DNA from: Actinomycetes bacterium
Lineage (GTDB): Bacteria > Actinomycetota > Coriobacteriia > Coriobacteriales > UBA8131
DNA: 64,000 bases
Assembly (NCBI GenBank): GCA_009787085.1
Contig: WRGR01000044.1
Coordinates: 1 to 64,000, forward strand
Reading direction: 5' to 3'
Each line of letters begins with the position of its first letter. Position 1 is the first letter of the stretch. Of this stretch, positions 52,026-62,579 are shown piece by piece. Under the pieces are notes generated by a model. It did no database searches. It was not told the origin of the DNA and saw only the letters and a list, made by a program, of their open reading frames with translations. The position numbers and the translations under genes are program-made.

Positions 52026-54719
52026 CTAGCCTAGCTCTTCAAGCTCGGCAGTTATTCGCTTCAGCTCGACCTCTAACACCGCTAGGTCGTTTTTGGTCTT
52101 CTCGATCACATCGCTGGCGGCTTTGGCCATAAAGCCTTGGTTGGCGAGCTTCTTGCCTAGGCGGTCGGCATCGCCCCGGCGCGAAGCCATCTCCTTTTTC
52201 AGGCGTTGCCGCTCGGCCTCGAAGTCCAGCTGCCCTTCCAGCTTGATGAATATTTCCAGACCCTCGGCGATCACCGCCACAGACTGGGGCGGGCGGGCGC
52301 ACTCCTGGCCGACGCTGAAGTCAGAACAGACGGCCATTGATACCACTTGTTCAGCCTGGGCTTTAAGTAGTGCGGCATCAACTGCAGCCGTATCGCCGTG
52401 CAAACGAATGCTCACAGCCAGCGGTGTGCGGGCGGCTAGGCGATAGCGAGCACGGGTGCTGCGTACCGCGCCAACCACCGTGCAGGTCAGCTCAATCGAC
52501 CTCTCAGCCTCATCGTCAAGGTAACCAGCCAGTTCGGCGGCGTTCGGCCAGTGGGCGACAACCAGCGATGGACGTTCGTCACCATGCGGCAGCTGCAGCC
52601 AGATGGACTCGGTGAGGAAGGGCATCATCGGATGCAGCAGCCTAAGCGCGGTGTCCAAGACAAACACCAAATTGCGCTGGGAAGCTTGGCGTTCGTTGCC
52701 GCCGCCAGCCAGTTGGCCTTTGGCAAACTCGATATACCAGTCGCAGAACTCGTTCCAGAAGAAGGCATAGAGGGCATGCGCTTGGGCACCGAAGTTAAAG
52801 CTGCTCTGGTCTTGCTCCAGCTGAGCAGTCAAACGGGCGAGGCGGGCGAGTATCCAGCGATCGGCCAAGGTCGCTGGCAGCGGCTGCACCCGCCCGGGTA
52901 ACGGCCGATAGTCGTCCAAGTTCATTTGCACGAAACGGGCAGCATTGAATATCTTGGTGGCGAAATTGCGGTAGACCGCGAGCTTGTCTTTGTCGAAACG
53001 CATGTCTTGTGAGCCAGTTACCTGTGCGGCCAAACCAAAGCGCATCACGTCGGCACCGAACTCGGCGATCAGCTCCATTGGGTCGATGCCGTTGCCCCGG
53101 GACTTGGACATAATGTTGCCGGACTTGTCCAGCACCGTCGGATGGATGATGACATCTGTGAAGGGCACTGCATCGTCCAAGAAGGAGAGCGAACTCATGA
53201 TCATCCGTGCCACCCATAAAAAGATGATGTCCCGAGCAGTGGAAAGCACTTGGGTGGGGTAATAGGCATCCAGCTCGGCGGCCTGTTTTGGATCATAGGG
53301 CCAGCCATAGGTAGCGAACGGCCAGAGCTGGGAGGAGAACCAAGTGTCCAAGACATCATCGTCTTGGCGCACTGCCGCGCCGCATTTTGGACAGCGGTCA
53401 GGGTTGTCTTCCAAGGCATCGTGCCAGCCGCAACTCGCACAGTAAAACACCGGGATGCGGTGCCCCCACCAAAGCTGACGGGAGATGCACCAGTCACGGA
53501 TATTCTCCATCCAGTGGAAGTAGACGTTCTCCCAGCGTTGGGGGTTGAAACGCACCCGTCCATCGCGAACAGCGGCAATCGCCGGTGCCGCTAGCTGCTG
53601 CATGCGTACAAACCACTGCTCCGATGCCCAAGGCTCGACAGTGGTGTTGCAACGGTAGCAGTGCCCCACGGCGTGCTCGTGCTCCTCAACATGGTCGAGC
53701 AGCCCCAGCTCTTCGAAGGCAGCCACCACAGCCTCGCGGGCGGCCTCACGGCTAAGGCCGGCAAAACGCCCACCCAGTTCGTTGACTTCGGCTTTATCGT
53801 TGAAGATGTTGATTTGCTCTAGGCTATGGCGCTGGCCGATCTCAAAGTCGTTGGGATCATGGGCGGGTGTCACCTTCACCGCACCAGTACCGAAGCTGGC
53901 ATCCACATAGTTATCGCCAACCAGCGGGATCACCCTGTCCATAAGCGGCAGCCTGATCTTGGCCTCAGCGGCCAGCAAGGCAACATAACGCTCATCAGTC
54001 GGGTTGACGGCCACGCCGCTGTCACCGAGCATCGTCTCCGGACGGGTGGTGGCCACTACCAGGTAGCTGGTCTCCCCTACTGGCTCGACCAGCGGGTAAC
54101 GCAAATACCAGAGGTGGCCGCACTCATCGATGTGCTCTACCTCGTCGTCAGCCAGGGCCGTGGTACAGCGCGGACACCAATTGATGATCCGCAGTCCGCG
54201 GTAGATCAGCCCTTGGTGGTACCACTGGACAAAGACCTTGCGGATCGCCAGAGCGTAACCTGGATCCATGGTGAACTTCTCGTCGTCAAAGTCACAGGAG
54301 CAGCCCATCCCCTTCAGCTGCCCGATGATCGTCGAGCCGTATTGCCGCCGCCAGTCCCAGCATTTTTGGACAAAGACCTCCCTGCCGATATCGAAACGGT
54401 CCAAGCCTTCAGAGGCCAGTTTTTGCTCCACCCGGTTCTGGGTGGCGATGCCGGCGTGGTCGGTGCCGACTATCCAGCGCGTTGGCCGCCCCTGCATCCG
54501 TGCCCGGCGGATCAGGATGTCTTGGAGGCTGTTATTTAAGGCATGGCCCATATGCAGCACACCGGTAACATTGGGAGGTGGGATAACGATAGTGTAGGGA
54601 GACAGGCTGTTCTCGGCGAAGCCGGCCGAGTCCCGCCGGAAATAACCGGCATCTGCCCAAGCGGCAAAAAGCGGCTCCTCGATATCAGCCGGCTCAAAGG
54701 TCTTTGGAAGATCGCTCAC
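52026..54719 (-). CDS. valS: Valine--tRNA ligase
   Basis: YTIVIPPPNVTGVLHMGHALNNSLQDILIRRARMQGRPTRWIVGTDHAGIATQNRVEQKLASEG...KMSKS motif IMSKSRGNGIDPMELI. Confidence 0.96.
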   Translation of the reverse strand: MSDLPKTFEPADIEEPLFAAWADAGYFRRDSAGFAENSLSPYTIVIPPPNVTGVLHMGHALNNSLQDILIRRARMQGRPTRWIVGTDHAGIATQNRVEQKLASEGLDRFDIGREVFVQKCWDWRRQYGSTIIGQLKGMGCSCDFDDEKFTMDPGYALAIRKVFVQWYHQGLIYRGLRIINWCPRCTTALADDEVEHIDECGHLWYLRYPLVEPVGETSYLVVATTRPETMLGDSGVAVNPTDERYVALLAAEAKIRLPLMDRVIPLVGDNYVDASFGTGAVKVTPAHDPNDFEIGQRHSLEQINIFNDKAEVNELGGRFAGLSREAAREAVVAAFEELGLLDHVEEHEHAVGHCYRCNTTVEPWASEQWFVRMQQLAAPAIAAVRDGRVRFNPQRWENVYFHWMENIRDWCISRQLWWGHRIPVFYCASCGWHDALEDNPDRCPKCGAAVRQDDDVLDTWFSSQLWPFATYGWPYDPKQAAELDAYYPTQVLSTARDIIFLWVARMIMSSLSFLDDAVPFTDVIIHPTVLDKSGNIMSKSRGNGIDPMELIAEFGADVMRFGLAAQVTGSQDMRFDKDKLAVYRNFATKIFNAARFVQMNLDDYRPLPGRVQPLPATLADRWILARLARLTAQLEQDQSSFNFGAQAHALYAFFWNEFCDWYIEFAKGQLAGGGNERQASQRNLVFVLDTALRLLHPMMPFLTESIWLQLPHGDERPSLVVAHWPNAAELAGYLDDEAERSIELTCTVVGAVRSTRARYRLAARTPLAVSIRLHGDTAAVDAALLKAQAEQVVSMAVCSDFSVGQECARPPQSVAVIAEGLEIFIKLEGQLDFEAERQRLKKEMASRRGDADRLGKKLANQGFMAKAASDVIEKTKNDLAVLEVELKRITAELEELG

Positions 54720-54774
54720 GTTTAAGAATTCTCCTCAGGTTTTGTTGGATAGAGGTGTCATACAGACTACCACA

Positions 54775-55734
54775 TCAGCGCTGTCCCTTGTCGTAGACCT
54801 CGCCGAGTGCCTTGGGTGCCCGGGTGTTGCGGGAGAAGAAAACCAGTAACACCAACACCAAGGCATAGGGAACGATCATTGCTAAATCGGTAACCGATGA
54901 GTCCATCTTCAACAGCAACACCAGTTGGGAAGCAGCCGATCGAGCAAAGCCGAAGACTAGGCAGGCCAAAAGCGTGGGCACCAGCTTCCAGTTGCCGAAG
55001 ATCATGGCGGCAATTGCCAGAAAGCCGCCGCCGAAATAGATAGATGGCGAAACATTGGCGCTGATGGAGTAGGCAAAGCAGATGCCGCCCAACCCGGCCA
55101 GCGCTCCGGAGGCCGCCACGGCGAACAGGCGGATACGTCCAACCGAGAGGCCGGCGGCATCCACCGCTTGGGGATTGCTGCCACATGCCCTAATGCGTAG
55201 GCCAATGCGGCTGCGGTAGAGCAGAAACCAGCAGATCACCGCCAACACCACGATCAGCGGCTGAAAGGGATAGAGCTTGGTGAAAAAGGCACCGAGCACC
55301 GGGATGTCGCAGAGGAAGGGTACCGAGAAACGTGGTGCAGTGGTTAACAAGAACTTGTTGGAAGCGCCAGCGAAGGCCAGCGTATTGATCTGCACCGTTA
55401 GAAAACCGGTGAGGGCAACAGCAGCTATGTTGATCACTACGCCGCTGATGACCTGATTGGCGCGTAGCTTGATACAGAGCAGGGCATGTATCAGAGAGAA
55501 TGCGCAACCGCCAAGGGCTGCCGCCAAAAAGCTGAGATAGAAGGCCACTGCCGAGTCCATCGGCAGTATTTGGGTGATCAAGACGAAGCAGAGGCCGCCG
55601 GTAAAGGCACCAAAGCCCAGTAGGCCCTCCAAGGCCAAGTTGGTAACACCGGAGCGCTCTGAGAAGATGCCGCCGATAGCGATGATCAAAAGCGGCAAGG
55701 CGAAGGACAGGCCGTCAATGATTATCGGGTTCAT
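54775..55734 (-). CDS. ABC transporter permease (BMP/nucleoside type)
   Basis: LPLLIIAIGGIFSERSGVTNLALEGLLGFGAFTGGL...RSRIGLRIRACGSNPQAVDAAGLSV. Confidence 0.88.
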   Translation of the reverse strand: MNPIIIDGLSFALPLLIIAIGGIFSERSGVTNLALEGLLGFGAFTGGLCFVLITQILPMDSAVAFYLSFLAAALGGCAFSLIHALLCIKLRANQVISGVVINIAAVALTGFLTVQINTLAFAGASNKFLLTTAPRFSVPFLCDIPVLGAFFTKLYPFQPLIVVLAVICWFLLYRSRIGLRIRACGSNPQAVDAAGLSVGRIRLFAVAASGALAGLGGICFAYSISANVSPSIYFGGGFLAIAAMIFGNWKLVPTLLACLVFGFARSAASQLVLLLKMDSSVTDLAMIVPYALVLVLLVFFSRNTRAPKALGEVYDKGQR

Positions 55735-56951
55735 GGTTGCCCTGCCGCCTTTGCATCTTGGTCGTACTCGCTGCCAGGGCTGTCGCCAGTGCCAGCGCCA
55801 GCACCGGGGTTGCTGGAGCCGCTGGAGCCGCCGGTGCCGATACCAGCGCCTCCAGTGGCTTCCTTATCCAGCTCCAAGGCCTTACGGCGGCGGCCTAGCA
55901 GATACTGGAAGAAGCCGCCACAGGCACTGAACAGCAACACCACGCCGATCATCAAAGAAGCGATGTACTCGCTGATGCCGGCAGTGGAGCTCATATAGTT
56001 GCTGCCATAAGTCAGGGTGGTTATCAAAAGCGATGAGAGAATCGATCCCAAAGGGTTGGAGTTGGCCAACAAGGCCACCGCAATAGAGTCAAAGCCGATG
56101 TTGGAAAGCTCAGCCGGCAAAATACTGTTGAAGCAGCCGAGATAGTAGGTAACACCAGCCAGCCCTGCTGAGCAGCCGGAAAGGGCCATGCTCAAGACGA
56201 TTGTCCGACGGGCATTGATGCCGGAGTACTGGGCAGCCTTGCGGCTTTTGCCAACCGCTCGGATTTCAAAGCCCAGACGGGTGCGGGCAAGCAGTAAGTA
56301 GAAGAGCACGGCCAGTGCCACTGCCAGCAAAAAACAAAGCGGCAAGCGCGAGCTGAGACCGCCTAGATCGACGTTCATCAATGTCAGCCTGGCCTCGCTG
56401 CTGATCGCCCGGGACTGTCGGGACACTGGGTCGATATAGTAGCTTTTGATGAAGAAGCTGGTGATATAAAGCACGATGTAGTTGAGCATGATGGTCGAGA
56501 CGACCTCGTGGATGTTGAAACGGGCTTTTAGGAAGCCGACAAACGCCCCCAGCGCCCCGCCAACGGCCAAGCCCACCAACAATACCAGCGGTTTGGCCAA
56601 CACCGCTGTCAGCGGGCTATAGCCGACAATCACTGTGGCCAGAAAGCCAGCGGCCAGCATCTGACCAGCCACACCGATGTTGAACAGCCCGGCCCTAAAG
56701 GCAATGGCCACTGCGAGAGCTGCAAAGAGCATCGGTGTCATGGCGTCCAGCAGGCCCATGAAATCGGTCAGCACGCCCCGGCCACCAGCATATTTAGGCT
56801 TAGGCAGCCAACCCGCTCCTTGTAATAGGCTGGAAAAGACCAACAACGGGTTTTTTCCTACCGCCAAGATGATGACCGAGATCACTAGCAGGGCCAGCAG
56901 CACGGCTACCCCGGCCACCAACAGCCCTTCGAGGCGGCGGCTGGCCTTCAT
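55731..56951 (-). CDS. ABC transporter permease (BMP/nucleoside type)
   Basis: TPMLFAALAVAIAFRAGLFNIGVAGQMLAAGFLATVIVG...LLLARTRLGFEIRAVGKSRKAAQYSGINARRTIVLSMALSG; 4-nt overlap with neighbours. Confidence 0.88.
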   Translation of the reverse strand: MKASRRLEGLLVAGVAVLLALLVISVIILAVGKNPLLVFSSLLQGAGWLPKPKYAGGRGVLTDFMGLLDAMTPMLFAALAVAIAFRAGLFNIGVAGQMLAAGFLATVIVGYSPLTAVLAKPLVLLVGLAVGGALGAFVGFLKARFNIHEVVSTIMLNYIVLYITSFFIKSYYIDPVSRQSRAISSEARLTLMNVDLGGLSSRLPLCFLLAVALAVLFYLLLARTRLGFEIRAVGKSRKAAQYSGINARRTIVLSMALSGCSAGLAGVTYYLGCFNSILPAELSNIGFDSIAVALLANSNPLGSILSSLLITTLTYGSNYMSSTAGISEYIASLMIGVVLLFSACGGFFQYLLGRRRKALELDKEATGGAGIGTGGSSGSSNPGAGAGTGDSPGSEYDQDAKAAGQP

Positions 56952-58474
56952 TTCCGTACCCCCAACATGTACTCCCCCAGCTCCTTCATGCCGACCTCGC
57001 TGGCTGGGGCAGTGTGGGCAATGCGGCCGTTGTAGATCACGCCAATGGTGTCGGCCAGTGCCTTCACCTCTTCCAGCTCCAGCGAGATCAGCAGCACCGC
57101 CCGTCCCTTGTCCCGCTCGGCGATGATCCGCTGGCGGATACCCAGCGTCGCGCCGATGTCCAAACCACGGGTGGGTTGGACGAAGATCACTAGATCGCCC
57201 TGAGCCTCGATCTCTCTGGCAACAATCAACTTCTGCTGGTTGCCGCCGGAAAGCGAGCGAACAAGGGTGGCAACGCCCTGGGCCGAACGGATGTCATAGC
57301 GCTGGCAGATATCCTCAGCCAGCCGGGCAGCGGCCTTGGTCTGCAGAAATGGCCCTTTGCAGTAGGGCGGTCGGAAATAACTTTTGGACATCAAGTTCTC
57401 AGAGACTGTGAAGTCCAATATCAGCCCCACCTGCTGGCGGTCTTCGGGTATATAGGCTATGCCGGCGCAAGCCCGCCGGCGAGCTGTTGTTTTGGTGATC
57501 TCTTCGCCCTTTAGGCGAATCGAGCCGCTATGGACATCCATCAGGCCGGCGATAGCATCCGCCAGTTCCATCTGCCCGTTTCCGGCCACGCCAGCCAAAG
57601 CGAAGACTTCACCAGCGTGCACCTTAAGGCTAACAGCATCGACCCGCTTGACTTTCAGGGCATCATAGACGGTGAGGTCTGAAACCTCAAGCACTGGCCT
57701 CCCGAAATTTGGCGGGGTTTTCTTGATATTCAGGTTCAGCTCATAGCCGACCATCCGGTTGGCCATCGTTTGGGTGGATGTGCTGGCCACGTCGAATACC
57801 TCGATCAGGCGGCCATGGTTTAAGATGGCACAGCGGTCAGCCACCAACTTGATCTCTTCCAGCTTGTGGGTAATGAGGATGATGGTCTTGCCGTTGTCGC
57901 GGAGGCGGCGGATGATCGCTAACAGGCGTTCGGTCTCCTGGGGTGTGAGCATGGCAGTGGGTTCATCGAAGATCAGTATCTCGGCTGAGCGGTAAAGCAT
58001 CTTCAATATCTCCACCCGCTGCTGCGACGACACCCCGATGTCCTCGATTAGGGCATCGGGGGCGAGGTCAAACTGGTAGCAGTCGATCAGCTCTTGGATA
58101 CGGGTGCCGGCGGCTTTGCGATCAAGCCCAGCGATGCCCGCCAGACGGCGTAGCGGCTCGTCGCCCAAGATGATGTTCTCAGTTACCGAGTACTCGCTGA
58201 TCAACTTGAAATGCTGGTGTACCATGCCGATGTCCAGCTCCACCGCCCGGGCCGGGCTGGTGATGTTGGTTTTCTTGCCCCGCAGCCATATCTCGCCAGC
58301 ATCCGGGCTGTACATGCCGAAGAGTATGCTGGCCAACGTTGACTTGCCAGCACCGTTTTCGCCTAGGATGGCGAATATCTCCCCCTGGTTGATGGTTAGG
58401 GAGATGTCGTCATTGGCCAAGATGCCGGGGAAACTCTTGCTGATATGGCGCAGCTCGATGATAGCTTGTGGCAT
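56948..58474 (-). CDS. ABC transporter ATP-binding protein (two NBDs, BMP/sugar type)
   Basis: IELRHISKSFPGILANDDISLTINQGEIFAILGENGAGKSTLASILFGMYSPDAGEIWLRGK...LSGGNQQKLIVAREIEAQGDLVIFVQPTRGLDIGA. Confidence 0.92.
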   Translation of the reverse strand: MPQAIIELRHISKSFPGILANDDISLTINQGEIFAILGENGAGKSTLASILFGMYSPDAGEIWLRGKKTNITSPARAVELDIGMVHQHFKLISEYSVTENIILGDEPLRRLAGIAGLDRKAAGTRIQELIDCYQFDLAPDALIEDIGVSSQQRVEILKMLYRSAEILIFDEPTAMLTPQETERLLAIIRRLRDNGKTIILITHKLEEIKLVADRCAILNHGRLIEVFDVASTSTQTMANRMVGYELNLNIKKTPPNFGRPVLEVSDLTVYDALKVKRVDAVSLKVHAGEVFALAGVAGNGQMELADAIAGLMDVHSGSIRLKGEEITKTTARRRACAGIAYIPEDRQQVGLILDFTVSENLMSKSYFRPPYCKGPFLQTKAAARLAEDICQRYDIRSAQGVATLVRSLSGGNQQKLIVAREIEAQGDLVIFVQPTRGLDIGATLGIRQRIIAERDKGRAVLLISLELEEVKALADTIGVIYNGRIAHTAPASEVGMKELGEYMLGVRK

Positions 58475-58587
58475 GCTAGTGTCCTTGGGCCTCACTGCTG
58501 TGGTCGGCAAAGCATAGCGTCACGTCATTCAGCCGACCGGCCGGCCCAAAAGGCAAAGGGTTGGCCGGTCGGCTGAGTGTTACAGGC

Positions 58588-59757
58588 TTACAGGCCCTTG
58601 AAGTCCTCCGGAGTGCTCTTGTTGAAGTTGGAGGCCGGCACAACATCGCCGCTCTTGACCTTCTGGTAGGCATCGTCGAGGGCTGTCACAGTCGCACTTG
58701 CCAGCTGCATCTGGCCTGCGGTGGTAACAATCCCAGTGGCACCGGTGGCAGCCGTCAGGGTATAGTTGCCGCCTTTAAAACTGCCGTCATAGATTGCTTC
58801 CAGTTGTTTGTTGACATTGGGGGACATGATCTTCAAAGCACTGGTCAACACGATGTTTGAGCTGCCGTTGGCACCGTCGGCATACTGGTTGACATCACAG
58901 CCGATCACAAAGGCACTGCCATGCTCTTTGACAGCGGTGAAGACGCCGTTACCAGAAGCCCCGGCAGCGACAAAGATGATGTCAACGCCTTGGTCAAGCA
59001 GGGCTTCGCCGACTACCTTGCCGGTGGCCTCATCGGAGAAGTCACCGATGTAGTTGCCGCCGACATTGGCACCGTTGACATCCTTGCCGCTATAGCTCGG
59101 CAGTTCTATCAGCGTGGCCTTGGTGTCGAGGTGCTTGTTAGCATAGTTCACACCGCTCTCAAAGCCGAACTGGTAGTTGACATTGGAGGGATAGGCAATG
59201 CCGTTGACCACCGCTACCTTGCCGCTTTTGGTTTCCATGGCGGCAGCAATACCGGCGAAAAAGCCGCTTTCCTGCTCGGCGAACTGCATGGCATAGATGT
59301 TGTCGGCACTCTGCTCGTTGCCCTCGGCATCAGCAGGGAAGCTGTCTACCAAGATAAACTGTTTGCTCGGGTTGGCCTTGGCGATGTCGTAGATCCCTGC
59401 GAACTGAAATCCCGGGGTGACAATGACATCGTAGTCGGCCACCACCGAATCCACAGCTTGAATAGCGTTGGCCACATTGGTCTCACGCACCGTGTCCACC
59501 GTGCAGCTGGGATGGTTTTGGACAAAGCTCTGGACGCCTTGGTAGTTGTCTTGGTTGAAGGAGCCGTCATCCACGCCAGAGGGGCTGGTGACTACCACGA
59601 TTTTCAGGCTCTTCTCCGATGTGTTGTTAGTTGTCCCGGAGCTATCGCTTGACCCTTGGTTGCCGTTGTCCGTACTGGTGGTAGTGCTACTCTGGCAGCC
59701 GACCAAGGACAAAGCAAAGACCATAGCCATAGCCAACGCCAAAAATGCCTTCTTCAT
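58588..59757 (-). CDS. BMP family basic membrane lipoprotein (nucleoside-binding)
   Basis: Signal/lipobox MKKAFLALAMAMVFALSLVGCQSS; VTSPSGVDDGSFNQDNYQGVQSFVQNH...DVIVTPGFQFAGIYDIAKANPSKQFILVD...QESGFFAGIAAAM. Confidence 0.9.
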   Translation of the reverse strand: MKKAFLALAMAMVFALSLVGCQSSTTTSTDNGNQGSSDSSGTTNNTSEKSLKIVVVTSPSGVDDGSFNQDNYQGVQSFVQNHPSCTVDTVRETNVANAIQAVDSVVADYDVIVTPGFQFAGIYDIAKANPSKQFILVDSFPADAEGNEQSADNIYAMQFAEQESGFFAGIAAAMETKSGKVAVVNGIAYPSNVNYQFGFESGVNYANKHLDTKATLIELPSYSGKDVNGANVGGNYIGDFSDEATGKVVGEALLDQGVDIIFVAAGASGNGVFTAVKEHGSAFVIGCDVNQYADGANGSSNIVLTSALKIMSPNVNKQLEAIYDGSFKGGNYTLTAATGATGIVTTAGQMQLASATVTALDDAYQKVKSGDVVPASNFNKSTPEDFKGL

Positions 59758-59936
59758 TTCTTCCGATCCTTTCTCCTGTTGTTGGGCAGATGATGCCGAA
59801 CGATCATCCCGCCCCGCACCCGTTTTGAACATCAATGCAGATAGGGTAAGTCTAGCAGAACCGGCAGTTCCAAGCGGTGCGGAAGATAGAGGCGGAAGGC
59901 CTAGCGTTTATCCCGGAAGATAAAAAAGAGCGTTCC

Positions 59937-60626
59937 TCAACTAGCCGGATGTTGTTGTCCTTGGCCAATAATGGCTACTCCAAAGCTAGTGCCCAAGCGG
60001 TTGGCTCCTGCTGCTAGCATGGCCAAGGCATCTTCTCGGGTTCGGATGCCTCCCGAGGCCTTGACTCCGATGTCTTGGCCGACAGAGCGGCGCAGCAGAC
60101 AAACGTCTGCCAAAGTGGCCCCAGACGTTGAAAAGCCGGTGGAGGTCTTGACGAAGTCCACGTTGGCGGCCAGCGCGGCCGCACAGGCGCGGACTTTCTC
60201 GGCCTCGGAAAGCAGACAAGTCTCGATGATCAGCTTGACGATCAGTCCTGCCGGCTGCGCCTGCCCCACTACAGCCTGTATACCCTGATCTACGGCCTGC
60301 CAGTTGCCGTCTTTGGCAGCAGCGATGTTCATCACCATATCGATCTCGTCGACACCGGCGTTGATCAGCGCACAGGTTTCGGCAACCAAGGCCGCATCAG
60401 TGGAGGCACCGAGCGGGAAGTTGGCTACCGCTGCCACCCGCACCGGGCAGTTACAGAGCAGGCTGACAGCCAAGGCGGCATAGGACGGGTTGACGCAAAC
60501 GGCGGCGAAGCCGAAGTCGGCGGCCTCCTGACAAAGCCGCTGGATGTCGGCCGTTTGGGCATCGGCGCGCAACAGGGTGTGGTCGATGCAGGCTGCCAGA
60601 TGGCGGTTGTCAGCCGATTCGGTCAC
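59937..60626 (-). CDS. deoC: Deoxyribose-phosphate aldolase
   Basis: CIDHTLLRADAQTADIQRLCQEAADFGFAAVCVNPSYAALA...VANFPLGASTDAALVAET...VDFVKTSTGFSTSGATLADV...GVKASGGIRTREDALAMLAAGANRLGTS. Confidence 0.94.
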   Translation of the reverse strand: MTESADNRHLAACIDHTLLRADAQTADIQRLCQEAADFGFAAVCVNPSYAALAVSLLCNCPVRVAAVANFPLGASTDAALVAETCALINAGVDEIDMVMNIAAAKDGNWQAVDQGIQAVVGQAQPAGLIVKLIIETCLLSEAEKVRACAAALAANVDFVKTSTGFSTSGATLADVCLLRRSVGQDIGVKASGGIRTREDALAMLAAGANRLGTSFGVAIIGQGQQHPAS

Positions 60627-60628
60627 TC

Positions 60629-62422
60629 TCAGCCGCCGAATTCCTCGGGCGCCCGTGCCGCAGCCGCTTTGGCGCCCTCAAGGTCGGCAGTACGGATGGC
60701 CGCCCGGCGGATCTTGCCGTTGACGGTCTTTGGCAGCTCGTCCAGATAGTCGATGATCCGGGGGAACTTGTAGGGCGCGGTCTGCTCCTTGACCCACTCC
60801 TGCAGCTCCTGGGACAGTGCCTCGGAGGCCCGATAGCCCTCAGCCAAAACCACTGTGGCTTTAACGATGGCGTTGCGTTCCGGGTCGGGCACACCGGTGA
60901 CCGCACATTCCCGCACGGCGGGGTGCTCGATCAGTACGCTTTCGATCTCGAAGGGGCCGATGCGGTAGCCACTGGACTTGATAATGTCGTCGTTGCGGCC
61001 AACGTACCAGAAGTAACCCTCTTCGTCGCGCCAAGCGGTATCGCCGCTATGATACCAGCCATTGCACACTGCCTCAGCGGTCTTGGCTGCGTCGCGGTAG
61101 TATTCCAGCAAGATGCCGGGCGGGTAAGGCTGCTCGGAGTTGCCAGTATTCACCCGGATGCAGATCTCGCCAGTTTGGCCGGTAGCGCACTCCTGGCCGT
61201 TTTCGTCTAGGATGCTCGTCTCGTAAAGCGGCAGTGGCCGGCCCATCGATCCGGGCTTGGGGCTCATGCCGTTGATGTTGCAGATCGTCACCGGGGTTTC
61301 GGTTTGACCAAAGCCTTCGAAGATGTTCAGCCCGGTATGGTCATGCCAGCTGGCAAAGAGGTCGGGATTTAGCGCCTCACCGGCAGTGGTGGAGTGTTCG
61401 AGGGAACTGAGGTCATAGTCACCAAGCTGCGGCGAACCCATGATCAAACGATACATGGTGGGTGGTGCGCAAAAGGTAGTAATACGGTATTTCTGGATCA
61501 AAGCGCAGATCTCATCTGGCACGAAACGGTCGAAATCGTAGGTGAACACGCATGCCTCCATGACGAACTGACCGTAGAGCTTGCCCCAGACGGCCTTGCC
61601 CCAGCCAGTGTCGGCAATGGTGAAGTGGATGCCGCCGTCGGAGCGCACCTGCTGCCAGTGCCGCGCTGTTCCCAGGTGGGCAAGCGAGTAGCTGCTGTCG
61701 TGCAGCACCATCTTGGGGTTGCCAGTGGTGCCGGACGAGAAGTACATGATCATCGGGTCGGCAGCTTTGGTTTGGCGGCGGTCGAAATTGCTGTTCGCCT
61801 GGCGCACTTCACTGTTGAAGTCCGCCCAGCCAGCACGGACGGCGGACATGGCGCAGATGCCATCGGAGCCGGAAAGCGAGCTATCGTCAGGGGCATTGCG
61901 GGCACCTTGGCCGCCGCCACCGCCGTTAACCAGAATGCAGGTCTTGAGGCTGGGGCAGTTGGGCAGGGCGCGGTCGATGACAGCGGCGATATCACCAACA
62001 TCGGTGCAGATCAAGGTCTTGATCCCGGCGCTGTTGACGCGGTACTCCACATCGTGCTCTTTGAGCATGAAGGTAGCCGGCACGATCACCGCACCGATCT
62101 TGGCCAAGGCTAGCGCCACAAACCAGAACTGGTAGTGACGGCGTAGGATCACCAACACCATGTCGCCGGCCACCACGCCCTTGTCCACCAAGTAGTTGGC
62201 GGTCTTGTCGCTCCAATACTTGAGGTCACCGAAACTGAAGCGGTGCTCCTCTCCTTCTGGGTTGCACCAAACCATGGCCTGGCGTTCGGGCTCGGCAGCA
62301 GCGATGTCGTCAACTATGTCATAGGCGAAATTATAGTCTTCTGGCCAGTGCAGTTTAAAGGAAGTCAAGAGGCCGTTCTCGTCATAGACCTCATCGGTAT
62401 AGCGTTCGTAGATTCTTCTCAT
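60629..62422 (-). CDS. AMP-binding acyl-CoA synthetase (MACS-like)
   Basis: MIMYFSSGTTGNPKMVLHDSSYSLAHLG...EGFGQTETPVTICNINGMSPKPGSMGRPLP...GWYHSGDTAWRDEEGYFWYVGRNDDIIKSSGYRIGPFEIES...ELPKTVNGKIRRAAIR. Confidence 0.92.
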   Translation of the reverse strand: MRRIYERYTDEVYDENGLLTSFKLHWPEDYNFAYDIVDDIAAAEPERQAMVWCNPEGEEHRFSFGDLKYWSDKTANYLVDKGVVAGDMVLVILRRHYQFWFVALALAKIGAVIVPATFMLKEHDVEYRVNSAGIKTLICTDVGDIAAVIDRALPNCPSLKTCILVNGGGGGQGARNAPDDSSLSGSDGICAMSAVRAGWADFNSEVRQANSNFDRRQTKAADPMIMYFSSGTTGNPKMVLHDSSYSLAHLGTARHWQQVRSDGGIHFTIADTGWGKAVWGKLYGQFVMEACVFTYDFDRFVPDEICALIQKYRITTFCAPPTMYRLIMGSPQLGDYDLSSLEHSTTAGEALNPDLFASWHDHTGLNIFEGFGQTETPVTICNINGMSPKPGSMGRPLPLYETSILDENGQECATGQTGEICIRVNTGNSEQPYPPGILLEYYRDAAKTAEAVCNGWYHSGDTAWRDEEGYFWYVGRNDDIIKSSGYRIGPFEIESVLIEHPAVRECAVTGVPDPERNAIVKATVVLAEGYRASEALSQELQEWVKEQTAPYKFPRIIDYLDELPKTVNGKIRRAAIRTADLEGAKAAAARAPEEFGG

Positions 62423-62579
62423 GATCCTCCTCCGTATCAGGTGTGGGACGGGTACAGTTGATCGATGTCAGCGTGTCTTGTGGCGGGAAAGATTGCGAGT
62501 CAAGCCCGCAATACCAGTGCCTTGAACAATGCCCGTACTTCTTGCGATAACCGTACTGTGGGCATTGGTCGGCACTTCC

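Noticed and set aside
53826-54539. 237-aa plus ORF antisense to valS
   Set aside because: Shadow of ValS; no independent evidence.
48900-55000. T-box or riboswitch leaders upstream of thrS and valS
   Set aside because: Read both upstream regions for T-box-like conserved boxes and terminator stems; none recognised.
61394-62113. 239-aa plus ORF antisense to acyl-CoA synthetase
   Set aside because: Shadow ORF; the minus strand carries all adenylate-forming motifs.
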